From positions 2,480,001 to 2,544,000 of the forward strand of contig NZ_JMMA01000002.1 in assembly GCF_000686125.1 (NCBI RefSeq): DNA of 64,000 nucleotides, in the 5' to 3' direction. The first letter of the stretch is position 1, and every line of letters begins with the position of its first letter. Under the pieces are notes generated by a model. The model ran no database searches and had not been told where the DNA came from. It saw only the letters and a program-made list of their open reading frames with translations. The translations under genes and the position numbers were made by a program. Below are positions 40,389-49,304 of this stretch, piece after piece. Origin of the DNA: Ruminococcus sp. NK3A76 (GTDB taxonomy: Bacteria > Bacillota > Clostridia > Oscillospirales > Ruminococcaceae).

Positions 40389-41378
40389 TCAAGAGTTCAT
40401 GTCGAGTATGTGCTTGTAGAACTCTGTGTAATCCTTTCTGAGTGCCTCGCTGAATGCGATAGCCTCTCTCGGGTGCTGGTTGAACTGGCCTGTTACCATG
40501 TAAGGTATGCCGTAGCCCCAGAGCACGCCGTCCTCACGCAGCTTGTTCATGTGCTGCTCGATGAACTTGATGACAGGGTAGAGCTTGTACTTCGGGTTCT
40601 TAAGGAAGCCTAAGAGAAGCTCCATAGCGCAGTTGCCTGCACCTCTGCCCATGCCGTCATATGTAGCATCGATGTAGTTTACGCCCTCGGAGAGAGCTTC
40701 TATAGTGTTTGCAAATGCGAGCTGCTGGTTGTTGTGTGCGTGAATGCCCACCTGCTTGCCGTATTTGTCAGCCATGTCGAGATACTTGGTGCTTATTCTC
40801 TTTACCTGCTCGGGGATAAGTGAGCCGAAGCTGTCAACGATGTAAACGCCGTTGACAGGAGACTTGCCGAGCATATCAAGAGCTATGTCGATGTCGCTCT
40901 CCTGAGCGTTTGAGATAGCCATGATGTTGCAGGTGGTCTCGTAGCCCTTTCTTGCAGCGTCCTCTATCATGTCGATAGCAGCCGGCATGGTGGAAACGTA
41001 TGTAGCCACTCTTACCATGTCGATAGCGCTGTTTGCACGGTCGATGATGTCGTTTTTGTAGTCGCATCTGCCAACGTCAGCCATTATCGAGAGCTTAAGG
41101 TCTGTGTCGTTGTCGCCTACTATGTCTCTTATGTCGTCCTCATTGCAGAACTTCCACTTGCCGAAGTCATCAACGTTGAATATCGCCTTGTCAGCCTTGT
41201 AGCCAAGCTCCATGTAGTCAACGCCGGCCTGAACGTTTGTCTTGTAGAGGTCTCTTACAAACTCGTCTGTAAAGCGGAAGCTGTTAACAAGACCGCCGTC
41301 TCTTACTGTTGCGTCGAGCACCTTTATCTGCTCTCTGAAGCCCATTAACTGGGCAGGGGTAAGTTTATCGTTTCTCAT
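40389..41378 (-). CDS. HMGL-like aldolase (pyruvate carboxyltransferase family)
   Basis: A 329-residue DRE-TIM-type barrel. Motifs: VLDATVRDGGLVNSFRF at the N terminus (an R-D-G metal/substrate motif), MADVGRCDYK, DSFGSLIPEQV, and HAHNNQQLAFANTIEALSEGVNYIDATYDGMGRGAGN (the metal-binding HxHN and the GxGRGAGN loop). Related to 4-hydroxy-2-oxovalerate aldolase, but the acetaldehyde dehydrogenase partner is absent here, so the substrate is unknown. I start at ATG 41378 (MRNDKLTP) with AAAGGAAAG upstream. It is 29 bases downstream of malQ, so they are co-transcribed. Confidence 0.87.
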   Translation of the reverse strand: MRNDKLTPAQLMGFREQIKVLDATVRDGGLVNSFRFTDEFVRDLYKTNVQAGVDYMELGYKADKAIFNVDDFGKWKFCNEDDIRDIVGDNDTDLKLSIMADVGRCDYKNDIIDRANSAIDMVRVATYVSTMPAAIDMIEDAARKGYETTCNIMAISNAQESDIDIALDMLGKSPVNGVYIVDSFGSLIPEQVKRISTKYLDMADKYGKQVGIHAHNNQQLAFANTIEALSEGVNYIDATYDGMGRGAGNCAMELLLGFLKNPKYKLYPVIKFIEQHMNKLREDGVLWGYGIPYMVTGQFNQHPREAIAFSEALRKDYTEFYKHILDMNS

Positions 41379-41407
41379 TGTAGTTTTCTTTCCTTTCATT
41401 GCCTTTA

Positions 41408-42901
41408 TCATTTCTGCCTGGCAGGCTCATCGCCGAGCCTGTTGAACATTACTGTCATATCAAATATCTTCTTTGCAAGCTCATCTGTGAAGACGCCCTG
41501 CTTTGCTCTCCACTGCCAGTTGCCGCCGAGAGTCGAGGGGATATTCATTCTCGCATCGCTGCCGAGCTCCAGGAAATCCTGCATCTGTGCGATAGCCGTG
41601 TCGCTTACACTTGACCATGCAAGCCTTATCATCGCCCAGGGTATGTCTTTATTGCGGCTCACACCGAGGTAATCACGGAAGAACCTGGCTTCCTTTCTGC
41701 CAAGCGAGCCCACCCAGCCGACAAGCGTTTCGTTGTCGTGGGTGCCTGTGTAGCAGATACTGCTGCTGCTTTTGAAGTTGTGCGGCAGATAGCCGCTCTT
41801 ATACTCAGGGTCGTAGGCAAATTCAAGCACCTTCATGCCCGGATAGCCGCAGGCCTTAAGCATCTTGTTTACCTTTGGTGTCAAAAACCCTAAGTCCTCA
41901 GCGATTATGTCGAGCTTGCCAAGCTGTCTCTTTACTTCCTTGAAAAGCTCAGCATCAGGTCCCTTGCGCCACTCGCCTATCACTGCGTCCTCGCTGCCAT
42001 AGGGAATGCAGTAGTAGCTCTCAAAGCCCCTGAAATGGTCTATCCTGACCACGTCATAAGTCTCAGCGGCCGAGCGTATGCGCTGTATCCACCAGCGGTA
42101 GTTTTCTTCCTTCATCACGTCCCAGCGGTAGAGGGGGTTGCCCCAAAGCTGACCCTTTGCCGAGAAAACATCAGGCGGACAGCCTGCAACGTCTATCGGC
42201 GTCTTGTTCTCATCGAGCAGGAAATATTTCGGGTCTGCCCAGACATCTGCGCTGTCGTAGGCAACGTATATCGGTATATCGCCTATTATCTTTATCCCGA
42301 GCGAGTTGACATACTCCTTGAGCTTTATCCACTGCTTGAAATACTCATATTGCACGAACTTATAAAAGCCTATATCGGCCTTATATTTTTCCTTAGCCGC
42401 CTTGACAGCAGCCTTTTCATAGTTTCTTATGGGCTTTTCCCAGTGCTCCCACGCCTTGCCGCCGTGTGCGTCCTTAAGCGCCATAAAGAGCGCATAATTA
42501 TCGAGCCACTTGTTGTTTGACTCAAAGCGTTTGAAGTCAAAATCCGGCTCAAAGCGGTTATATGCCTTTCTGAGCACCTTGAACACTGTCTTATACAGCA
42601 GCCCGAAATCGACGCTCTCATCGTCCTTGCCGAAATCGACCTTTTTATACTCAGAGGATCTTAGCAGCCCTTCCTTTTCAAGCTGCTCAAAGTCTATGAA
42701 ATAAGGGTTGCCTGCGTATATCGAAAAGCTCTGATACGGTGAATCGCCGTAGCTTGTCGGAGATATAGGAAGTATCTGCCAATATCGCTGGCCGGCCTTT
42801 CTCAGAAAATCCGCAAACTCATACGCTTCCTTACCCAGCTTACCTATACCGTAGCTGTTCGGCAAAGAAGAAATATGCATCAGAATACCGCTCGCTCTCA
42901 C
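41408..42901 (-). CDS. malQ: 4-alpha-glucanotransferase
   Basis: A 497-residue GH77 amylomaltase of normal length. Motifs: LMHISSLPNSYGIGKLG at the N terminus, FWQ-like GQRYWQILPISPTSYGDSPYQSFS, the catalytic VRIDHFRGFESYY, IIAEDLGFLTP and the conserved YTGTHDNETLVGW. It transfers maltosyl units during glycogen or starch-oligosaccharide use. The start is GTG at 42901 with GAAAGGGTGG upstream. Promoter at 42957-42985. Confidence 0.95.
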   Translation of the reverse strand: MRASGILMHISSLPNSYGIGKLGKEAYEFADFLRKAGQRYWQILPISPTSYGDSPYQSFSIYAGNPYFIDFEQLEKEGLLRSSEYKKVDFGKDDESVDFGLLYKTVFKVLRKAYNRFEPDFDFKRFESNNKWLDNYALFMALKDAHGGKAWEHWEKPIRNYEKAAVKAAKEKYKADIGFYKFVQYEYFKQWIKLKEYVNSLGIKIIGDIPIYVAYDSADVWADPKYFLLDENKTPIDVAGCPPDVFSAKGQLWGNPLYRWDVMKEENYRWWIQRIRSAAETYDVVRIDHFRGFESYYCIPYGSEDAVIGEWRKGPDAELFKEVKRQLGKLDIIAEDLGFLTPKVNKMLKACGYPGMKVLEFAYDPEYKSGYLPHNFKSSSSICYTGTHDNETLVGWVGSLGRKEARFFRDYLGVSRNKDIPWAMIRLAWSSVSDTAIAQMQDFLELGSDARMNIPSTLGGNWQWRAKQGVFTDELAKKIFDMTVMFNRLGDEPARQK

Positions 42902-42956
42902 ATTACCACCCTTTCATGAACGTATTTTTCGCTTTAAAGCGTTACAGTACCTTACT

Positions 42957-42985
42957 ATTATACTACACTTTTCTGAGATTTGCAA
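42957..42985 (-). promoter_or_regulatory. Sigma-A promoter of malQ
   Basis: Minus strand TTGCAA, 17 bases, TATAAT. A GCTTTAAAGC palindrome lies between it and the start codon (about 42931-42940). Confidence 0.75.
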
Positions 42986-43014
42986 GAGGTTTTTGAAAAA
43001 AAGTTAAAATAAGG

Positions 43015-43460
43015 CTGCATTTGAGGAGTTAACAGTTAACAGTTATCAGTTAACAGTTGTGGTGTCGGCTTACGCCGACGTATGGCCATTCGGCCGTGTT
43101 GGTCGGACGGTTTCAATTAAGTTGCAGGTTTTGCACCCGAAGGGGGTGAGCGGCAGCTTTGCTGCCGCAGGGGGGCGACCGGAAAGCCCCCCTATCCGTA
43201 GCGTAGGAATAGCGAGAGACTGCCCTTTTAGCTGTTAAGTCGGACAAATCACCTTCAAGGTGGCTCTCTCGTTTTCAGGGGGTACACGAGGGGCTTTCCG
43301 GTCGCCCCTCGACCCTTCGGATCTGCGCCTTTGGCGCACCTCAACTATTTCATTCTTCACTATTCACTATTCACTAAGCGCAGCGTTACCGCCCGAATGG
43401 GCATCTTGTCCTGCGTAAGCAGGACACCTCAGCTGTTACCTGTTACCTGTTAACTGTTAA
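43015..43460. repeat. Long mosaic repeat island
   Basis: Left edge CAGTTAACAG array, right edge CCTGTTA/ACTGTTA array in the opposite sense. Inside are CGGCTTACGCCGACGTATGGCC, GCGGCAGCTTTGCTGCCGC, CGACCGGAAAGCCCCCCTATCC, GTACACGAGGGGCTTTCCGGTCGCCCC and TTCACTATTCA repeats. No gene. Confidence 0.75.
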
Positions 43461-43462
43461 CT

Positions 43463-43494
43463 GAAAAAGCCCCCAAGGTTCAGACCTCAGGGGC
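43463..43494 (-). terminator. Terminator of the 43505 gene pair
   Basis: GCCCC-TGAGGT and ACCTTG-GGGGC pair on the minus strand and are followed by TTTTT. Confidence 0.82.
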
Positions 43495-43504
43495 ATATGC
43501 TCTC

Positions 43505-44059
43505 CTATTTTTTTGACTTGTAGACAAACTTCTGTGCAAGGTCGGTGTCGTCGTAGCCGAGCTTGTAGGCTATCCATGTAACTATAGGTATGTATAAGGG
43601 TATCGCACCTATGCCTATAAGCTGGCCTGTCGTGAGTTCTCTTGCATCGGCAGTCGATGCGAAGATGTTAACAGCCGGGGCGAACATCGAGTTGATTATC
43701 TTGAACGCCGGGTAGAAATTGCCTATCACGCCGTTTGCCGAAAGCAACAGAAATACAAAGCAGATGTATGTCGGCAGAGCGGCTGCAAGGCCTATGAGTA
43801 TGCCGAAATTCCTGCACTCGGAAAGCGTGCCGGCCTTGACGCCCTTTGTTGCCGAATAGCCGAGCTTTAAGGCGTAGTCAGTCATCAAACAAGCCACGAG
43901 CGCAAAGCACACTATCGCAAAAAGTATGTGCGCCCCCTTGCCCATAGCCGTGACTACCATGGCGTAGAAGATAAATGTCACTATGCAGAAAAGCTCAGCC
44001 TCCGCCCACTTTGCAAGGGCGATGAGCAGGGCTTTTATCTTGTCTTTGTTTTCTTTCAT
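43505..44059 (-). CDS. Multi-pass membrane protein, function unknown
   Basis: A 184-residue protein with about four to five membrane helices (about 20-42, 44-66, 87-112, 145-168). A basic loop between helices 2 and 3 reads KLGYSATKGVKAG. No recognised domain. It follows the 107-residue gene with a 13-base gap, on one transcript from 44428. Confidence 0.75.
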   Translation of the reverse strand: MKENKDKIKALLIALAKWAEAELFCIVTFIFYAMVVTAMGKGAHILFAIVCFALVACLMTDYALKLGYSATKGVKAGTLSECRNFGILIGLAAALPTYICFVFLLLSANGVIGNFYPAFKIINSMFAPAVNIFASTADARELTTGQLIGIGAIPLYIPIVTWIAYKLGYDDTDLAQKFVYKSKK

Positions 44060-44072
44060 TTATTTGTTCCTC

Positions 44073-44396
44073 TCACTTTTTGTGATTCTTTTTTTTCTGC
44101 TTTTTGACGCACTTGCTCATAGCATCGTCAGCCTCATCGTCCCAGACCATCCGCTCAGGGCCGAGAGTGCCGTACATCGTGTTCTCAAAGGAATATGTCA
44201 TCTTGCAGTCCTTTATGAGCCGCTCGTTATCTGTATCGTCCTTGAAGGTGCCGAGCCTGCCGTAGACTGACTCTGTTATCTCGTAGTTATACTGCTCCCT
44301 GCCCTCACGGCTGGTGTAGATTATCTCTGCGAAAAATCTCCCGGTGTCAGGGTCATAATAGGCTGTCCAGTTGTTGCCGTGTTTTGTATTTTCCAT
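44073..44396 (-). CDS. Small hypothetical protein, 107 residues
   Basis: A soluble protein starting MENTKHGNNWTAYYDPDTGRFFAEIIYTSREGREQYNYEI and ending in a Lys-rich tail (KKQKKKNHKK). AAGGAG lies 7 bases before the ATG at 44396. The YYDPDTGRFFAEI segment looks like a beta hairpin of a small beta-rich domain. Not recognised. Confidence 0.72.
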   Translation of the reverse strand: MENTKHGNNWTAYYDPDTGRFFAEIIYTSREGREQYNYEITESVYGRLGTFKDDTDNERLIKDCKMTYSFENTMYGTLGPERMVWDDEADDAMSKCVKKQKKKNHKK

Positions 44397-44427
44397 AACA
44401 GCACTCCTTTTCACGTTCGTATACTAA

Positions 44428-44456
44428 ATTATAACACACATCAGCCGCCATTTCAA
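44428..44456 (-). promoter_or_regulatory. Sigma-A promoter of the two-gene unit 44396-43505
   Basis: Minus strand TTGAAA, 17 bases, TATAAT, with TGTG ahead of the -10. Confidence 0.8.
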
Positions 44457-44535
44457 CTTTTTTGAAAAATTTTCATCTGCTAAACACACATTTTCAGCGC
44501 ACAATAATCACAAACGAACTGAAAGGAAGAAACAA

Positions 44536-44712
44536 ATGAAAAAGCACACCGCCCCTGACGGCACAAAGATATACACCCCCAGAAAGAAGCCCTCACCCTC
44601 CGGGCAGACCAACATCATCACCGACCCTGCCATCACCCACGGCGAATACACGGCCGTAAATGATGAAAACATCGCCCTTGGCAAGCAGTGGGTAGACGAG
44701 AATGAGCTTTGA
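44536..44712 (+). CDS. Small hypothetical protein, 58 residues
   Basis: Reads MKKHTAPDGTKIYTPRKK..., ending QWVDENEL. GAAAGGAAG lies 6 bases upstream. Hydrophilic, with a Lys/Pro-rich first third; no membrane segment. A hairpin (AATGAGCTTT/AAAGCTCATT) overlaps the stop codon and may end the transcript. It is divergent from the 44396 gene. Function unknown. Confidence 0.65.
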   Translation: MKKHTAPDGTKIYTPRKKPSPSGQTNIITDPAITHGEYTAVNDENIALGKQWVDENEL

Positions 44713-44739
44713 TAAAAAGCTCATTCCTTTGTGGTGGAG

Positions 44740-44812
44740 GGGTTCGGCCGAATGGCCATATTGCGCCGCAGGCGCTCCTCACCTGTTACCTGTTACCTGT
44801 TACCTGAAAAAG
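44740..44812. repeat. Short repeat island
   Basis: GGCCGAATGGCC, GCGCCGCAGGCGC and a CCTGTTA heptamer array. No gene. Confidence 0.65.
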
Positions 44813-44839
44813 CGCCAGTTATTGTTAACACCATTCGTC

Positions 44840-44868
44840 TTGACTTTTGGCATGACAGGTGGTACAAT
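44840..44868 (+). promoter_or_regulatory. Sigma-A promoter of the DUF3810-tsaEB gene group
   Basis: TTGACT, 17 bases, TACAAT. It lies ahead of four overlapping genes. Confidence 0.78.
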
Positions 44869-44904
44869 TATAAATGTATACTATACAGAGGGACGTGAAT
44901 CATT

Positions 44905-46047
44905 TTGAAAAAGATATTGCGCAGGCTGGGCGAGCATAAACAGCTGACTGCCCTGATACTCCTGCTGCTGATATGCGCAGTCCTTAATATCCTCGCATGG
45001 ACGGTGTCGGGCTTTTCCGACTGGTATGCCGAGCATATCTTCCCTGTGTGGGTCAATACTTACGGCAGGCTTACCTCGCTCATACCGATATCTGTAGGCG
45101 AGGTGCTGATAATCTTCGGCGTGATATTTTTGCTGTTCACAGTGCTTATACTCCTGCCGATACTTATGATAGGCTGCGTCAACCACCGCAAGACTATCCG
45201 GCGCATCTATCTCTTTACATATGGGTGGATACTTGCTTTTATCGTCTCCACCGAGACACTAAACTGCTTTATCCTCTACCACTGCTCGTCCTTCGGAGAT
45301 ATTTACGATATCCCTTCTGACGAACATTCCGACGAGCAGCTGATAGCTCTTGCCGATGTGCTTATCGAGCGCACAAACGAGCTCTCCTATGAGGTAGAGC
45401 GTGACGACGGGGGGCATTTCGTGCTGACGGCCGACCTTGACAAGGAATCCAAAGAATCCCTCCGCTCGCTTGAAGACGAGTACCCACGCTTAGGCGGCTA
45501 CTATGTCACCCCCAAGAAGATAAAGAACTCATTCTTTATGAGCCAGCAGTACCTTATGGGCATATACTTCCCCTTTACTATGGAAGCCAACTACAATCAG
45601 GAGATGTACGAGGTCAACCTCCCCGAGACTGTCACTCACGAGCTTGTTCACACCAAGGGCTTTATGCAGGAGGACGAGGCGAATTTCGTGGCGTTTTTGG
45701 CGTGCGCAAGGTCTGACAGCAAGGATTTCAACTACTCGGGCTATCTTAGCACCCTGAAATACGTTCTCGGCAAGGTCGGCGAATACTGCGGCGATGCGAA
45801 GGAAGACGAGCTCTACGAAAAGGTCAATGAAAACGTATGGCTCGACATCAAGGGCAACCGCAAATACTGGGACGATGTGCAGGAAAGCGACGAGGGGCTT
45901 TTTGACAGCAAGGAGGTCGCAGAGATATCCGACAAGGCTATGGAGACATCACTTAAGCTGAACGGCGTTGAGGACGGCAAGAAGTCCTACGGCAGAATGG
46001 TCGATCTGCTGCTCAATTACTACTACTCAGGCGGTAAGGAAAGATAA
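44905..46047 (+). CDS. DUF3810-type membrane protein, putative zinc metalloprotease
   Basis: A 380-residue protein with three N-terminal membrane helices (about 14-34, 65-90, 100-125) and a large domain behind them. HELVH at about residues 244-248, followed by FMQEDEANF, gives an HExxH plus downstream Glu as in zinc peptidases. The start is TTG at 44905 with GAGGG 12 bases upstream, a weak site. It overlaps the next lipoprotein gene (TAATG). Confidence 0.8.
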   Translation: MKKILRRLGEHKQLTALILLLLICAVLNILAWTVSGFSDWYAEHIFPVWVNTYGRLTSLIPISVGEVLIIFGVIFLLFTVLILLPILMIGCVNHRKTIRRIYLFTYGWILAFIVSTETLNCFILYHCSSFGDIYDIPSDEHSDEQLIALADVLIERTNELSYEVERDDGGHFVLTADLDKESKESLRSLEDEYPRLGGYYVTPKKIKNSFFMSQQYLMGIYFPFTMEANYNQEMYEVNLPETVTHELVHTKGFMQEDEANFVAFLACARSDSKDFNYSGYLSTLKYVLGKVGEYCGDAKEDELYEKVNENVWLDIKGNRKYWDDVQESDEGLFDSKEVAEISDKAMETSLKLNGVEDGKKSYGRMVDLLLNYYYSGGKER

Positions 46048-46823
46048 TGAAAAGACTTGTAACTATGCTTGCCGTGATATCTGCCCTGCTGTGCTCCTGC
46101 GGCAGCGGTGAGGGCAGCTCGGACAGCGAATATTTCTCAAAAAAGCGTGCTATAGAGGGCTCATCGACCGGCAGTCAGAGCAGCAAGAGCAGCGACGAAG
46201 AACAGCCGGTGTGGGCAGGCTTTGATGAAGTCTTCCCTACCCTTGATGAGGACAGCCGCAGTGCCAAAAACTACACCCACAACCGTGAAGTGTGGGACAA
46301 AAGCGGCATTCAGGGCAGCCTGATAGAAAAAGGGCAGGACACTCCGCCGGTAAACGAGCTGTATCTTGGCAACTACAGGTTCGGCTACAACGGCTGCGAG
46401 GTGATAGCCTGCTACAATATGCTGACACTGCTTGGCGAACAGGTAGACATGGCAAAGCTGATAACCGAGTTTGAAAACAACATACTTGTGGCAAAGGACG
46501 GTTCACTGGGCAGCGAGCCGAGGAAGATAAATATGCTGCTCGACTACAAGGGCATAAGCTACGACAAGCCCTTGACACTTGACGAGTGCGACGCAGCACT
46601 TGAAAGCGGCAAGAGCCTTATCTTCTCATTCTACATAGGCACGCCGTATTTCAGCGGCATACACACCGTGTGCATAACCACCGACAGCGAGGGCGACAAG
46701 TATGTGCTCAACCGCTACAATGAGATAGACTCACGCTCGATGATAGACAGCGTAAGCGACCTGACAGACAACGAAAAATGCCTGATAGTCGCATACGCTG
46801 TAGACATAGGAAGGACATTATGA
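46047..46823 (+). CDS. C39-like peptidase-domain lipoprotein
   Basis: A 258-residue lipoprotein: signal peptide with lipobox LLCSC (Cys about 19), a Ser-rich linker (about 20-55), then a papain-fold C39-like domain. YNGCEVIACYNMLTLLG (Cys helix, about residue 115) and FSGIHTVCITTDSEGDKYVLNRYN (His, about 205, then Asn/Asp) give a plausible Cys-His pair. It starts within the stop of the metalloprotease-like gene and overlaps tsaE by 4 bases. Confidence 0.8.
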   Translation: MKRLVTMLAVISALLCSCGSGEGSSDSEYFSKKRAIEGSSTGSQSSKSSDEEQPVWAGFDEVFPTLDEDSRSAKNYTHNREVWDKSGIQGSLIEKGQDTPPVNELYLGNYRFGYNGCEVIACYNMLTLLGEQVDMAKLITEFENNILVAKDGSLGSEPRKINMLLDYKGISYDKPLTLDECDAALESGKSLIFSFYIGTPYFSGIHTVCITTDSEGDKYVLNRYNEIDSRSMIDSVSDLTDNEKCLIVAYAVDIGRTL

Positions 46824-47263
46824 CAGAATACATAACACACTCGCCCGAGGAGACGATAGCCCTCGGTGAGAGGATAGGCAGCAGGCTCAGAGGCGGCGAC
46901 ATCATAGCATATGCAGGCGGCCTCGGCTGCGGCAAGACGACGATAACAAGGGGCATCTCAAAGGGTCTCGGCCTTGGCGACGAGGTGAGCTCGCCCACCT
47001 TTGCACTTGTGAACGAATACAGGGGCAAAGCACTCTCGCTTATACATTTTGATATGTACCGCATTCTCTCCCCGGAGGATCTGGAGACTACAGGCTTTTT
47101 TGATTACATGGCAGACGATGCAGTGCTCGCAATAGAGTGGAGCGAGAACATCTCGGACGAGCTGCCCGAAAACGCCATAACCATATCATTTGAACGCATA
47201 GACGATAACACAAGAAAAATAACAGTAAACGGAGATGAACGCTTTGACGATACTCTCAATTGA
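46820..47263 (+). CDS. tsaE: tRNA t6A biosynthesis ATPase TsaE
   Basis: A 147-residue P-loop protein: GGLGCGKTTITRGI (Walker A, about residues 34-47), SSPTFALVNEY, and FDMYRILSPEDLETTGFFDYM. With TsaB, TsaC and TsaD it makes N6-threonylcarbamoyladenosine at tRNA position 37. I start at ATG 46820, in the ATGA overlap with the preceding gene. Its 3' end overlaps tsaB by 29 bases. Confidence 0.94.
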   Translation: MTEYITHSPEETIALGERIGSRLRGGDIIAYAGGLGCGKTTITRGISKGLGLGDEVSSPTFALVNEYRGKALSLIHFDMYRILSPEDLETTGFFDYMADDAVLAIEWSENISDELPENAITISFERIDDNTRKITVNGDERFDDTLN

Positions 47264-47939
47264 TACCTCGGGCAAGACAGCGAGCGTTGCTTTGTCTGAA
47301 AACGGGCTGCTGCTCGGCGAAACGAGCATAGTTACACGCCTTACCCACTCGCAGGTGATACTGCCTATGGTGCAGCGCCTGCTCAGTGACTGCGAAAAGG
47401 ACATAGCCGACGTAGACTGCGTAGCCGCAGCAAACGGCCCCGGCTCATACACAGGCCTGCGCATAGGCATAGGCGCTGTAAAGGGTATGTGCTTAGGCAA
47501 CAGCCGCCTTAAGTGCGCCGGCGTATCAACACTTTCAGCGCTTGCATACAATGTTTCATTTTTTGAGGGCTTTATCTACACCGTGATGAAGGCAAGAAAC
47601 ACTATCTGCTATTTTGCAGCCTTTGAAGCAAAGGGCGGCGTGATAACAAGAACGCATGATGACTGCCTTATGGAGTCAGCCGGGATAGCAGAGCTTATAA
47701 AGTCTCAGGGCGGCAGGGCTATGCTCATAGGCGACTATGCTGAGGATATAAAGGCGCTCTTCACAGATGATGATAACGTGCTCACAGCGCCAGCTGCGCA
47801 CAGTATAGCAAGGGCTTCCTCGATATGCGAGGCGGTAGAAAACGACGAAACACTCATCACCGACCCGGCATCACTTGGGGTAAGCTATCTCCAGCCGACA
47901 AAGGCGCAGAAAGACAGGGCACATGAGAACAATGCATAA
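47235..47939 (+). CDS. tsaB: tRNA t6A biosynthesis protein TsaB
   Basis: A 234-residue ASKHA-fold partner of TsaD. Motifs ILSIDTSGKTASVAL and VAAANGPGSYTGLRIGIGAVKGMCLG. It lacks the metal-binding histidines of TsaD, as expected for TsaB. The length is normal. tsaD is not in the window. Confidence 0.94.
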   Translation: MNALTILSIDTSGKTASVALSENGLLLGETSIVTRLTHSQVILPMVQRLLSDCEKDIADVDCVAAANGPGSYTGLRIGIGAVKGMCLGNSRLKCAGVSTLSALAYNVSFFEGFIYTVMKARNTICYFAAFEAKGGVITRTHDDCLMESAGIAELIKSQGGRAMLIGDYAEDIKALFTDDDNVLTAPAAHSIARASSICEAVENDETLITDPASLGVSYLQPTKAQKDRAHENNA

Positions 47940-48030
47940 TTAAGAATGCATAATGCATAATTGAGGTATCGGCTCCGCCGATGATCGGAATTATTACCGC
48001 AGGCGCACCTTAATTGTGCATTGTGCATTA
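47940..48030. repeat. Short repeat island
   Basis: GCATAATTAAG/GCATAAT array, GGTATCGGCTCCGCCGAT hairpin, then TTGTGCATTGTGCATT. It separates tsaB from the methyltransferase gene. Confidence 0.65.
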
Positions 48031-48053
48031 AACAGACAGTAAAGGAAAACAAT

Positions 48054-49283
48054 ATGAAATCATCAAGACAACTTCCCATATTCACCGTATCCAAAAGGTG
48101 CGAAGCAAAGCTCAGAGCAGGGCACCCGTGGGTATACGACAATGAGATAGAGCAAGCCCCCGAAGGCAATGTTGAAAACGGCTCGGTGGTCGATGTGCTC
48201 TCACAAAAAGGCACATATTTAGGCTCGGGGCTTTTGAGCGAAAAGAGCAAGATACGCATACGCCTGCTCACGACAAACGCCAACGACCGCTTTGACGAGA
48301 GCTTCTGGCAGCGAAGCATCAGATACGCTATCGACTACCGTGTGTCTGTTATGGGCGACGACTTTTCCTGCTGTCGGCTGGTCTTCGGCGAGGCTGACAG
48401 GCTGCCGGGGCTGACTGTTGACAGATACTCTGACCTGCTCTCGGTGCAGGTGCTCTCAATTGGCATCGAGCGTGTAAAGGATATCATTTACAAAGCACTC
48501 GTTACTGAGCTTGCCGCTCACGGCGTAAAGGTGCGTGGCATAATGGAGCGAAACGATGCCGCAATCAGAGAGCTTGAGGGAATGACCCAGTACAAGGGCT
48601 GGTATGAGGCTGACTTTCTCCCTGCTCCCACGTCGCCGGTGACAGAGATAAATGAAAACGGCATCATCTACGAGGTGGATGTGTTAAACGGCCAGAAGAC
48701 AGGCTTTTTCTTAGACCAGAAATACAACCGCCTTGCCGCTGCGAAGATAGCAAAGGGGCGCAGGGTGCTCGACTGCTTCACGCACACGGGGTCTTTTGCA
48801 CTCAATGCCGCAAAGGGCGAGGCTGCGCACGTCACAGCTGTTGATGTATCGCAGCTTGCAGTTGACACAGCCCGTGAGAACGCCGAGAGAAACGGCCTGC
48901 TTGACAGAATGGACTTTATCTGCGAGGACGTATTCGAGCTGCTGCCAAGGCTCAAAGAACAGGGCGAGAAATACGACTACATAATCCTCGACCCACCGGC
49001 ATTTACAAAGAGCCGCAAGACTATAGGCAGTGCCGAGCGTGGCTACAAGGAGATAAACCTGCGTGCCATGAAGCTGCTGCCAAGGGGCGGATTTTTAGCG
49101 ACCTGCTCCTGCTCGCATTTTATGGACAGCGAGAGGTTTCTCAAAATGGTCAAAAGCGCTGCCGATGACGCAGGAGTTACGCTTAGGCTTATAGAAGCAC
49201 GCCGCCAGTCGCCCGACCACCCGATACTCATGGGCGTTCCGGAGACGGATTATCTTAAATTCTATCTGTTTCAGGTAGTATAA
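48054..49283 (+). CDS. RlmI-like class I rRNA methyltransferase
   Basis: A 409-residue protein. An N-terminal PUA domain (about 5-85, KRCEAKLRAGHPWVYDNEI) is followed by an EEHEE-like domain and a C-terminal Rossmann methyltransferase: VLDCFTHTGSFALNAAKGEAAHVTAVD (SAM motif I, about 235-260), FICEDVFELL, and YIILDPPAFTKSRKT (catalytic-type motif). RlmI of E. coli makes m5C1962 in 23S rRNA; the same target here is inference. AAAGGAAAA precedes the ATG at 48054. Confidence 0.9.
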   Translation: MKSSRQLPIFTVSKRCEAKLRAGHPWVYDNEIEQAPEGNVENGSVVDVLSQKGTYLGSGLLSEKSKIRIRLLTTNANDRFDESFWQRSIRYAIDYRVSVMGDDFSCCRLVFGEADRLPGLTVDRYSDLLSVQVLSIGIERVKDIIYKALVTELAAHGVKVRGIMERNDAAIRELEGMTQYKGWYEADFLPAPTSPVTEINENGIIYEVDVLNGQKTGFFLDQKYNRLAAAKIAKGRRVLDCFTHTGSFALNAAKGEAAHVTAVDVSQLAVDTARENAERNGLLDRMDFICEDVFELLPRLKEQGEKYDYIILDPPAFTKSRKTIGSAERGYKEINLRAMKLLPRGGFLATCSCSHFMDSERFLKMVKSAADDAGVTLRLIEARRQSPDHPILMGVPETDYLKFYLFQVV

Positions 49284-49304
49284 TAATAGACAGGAGGAAA
49301 GAAA

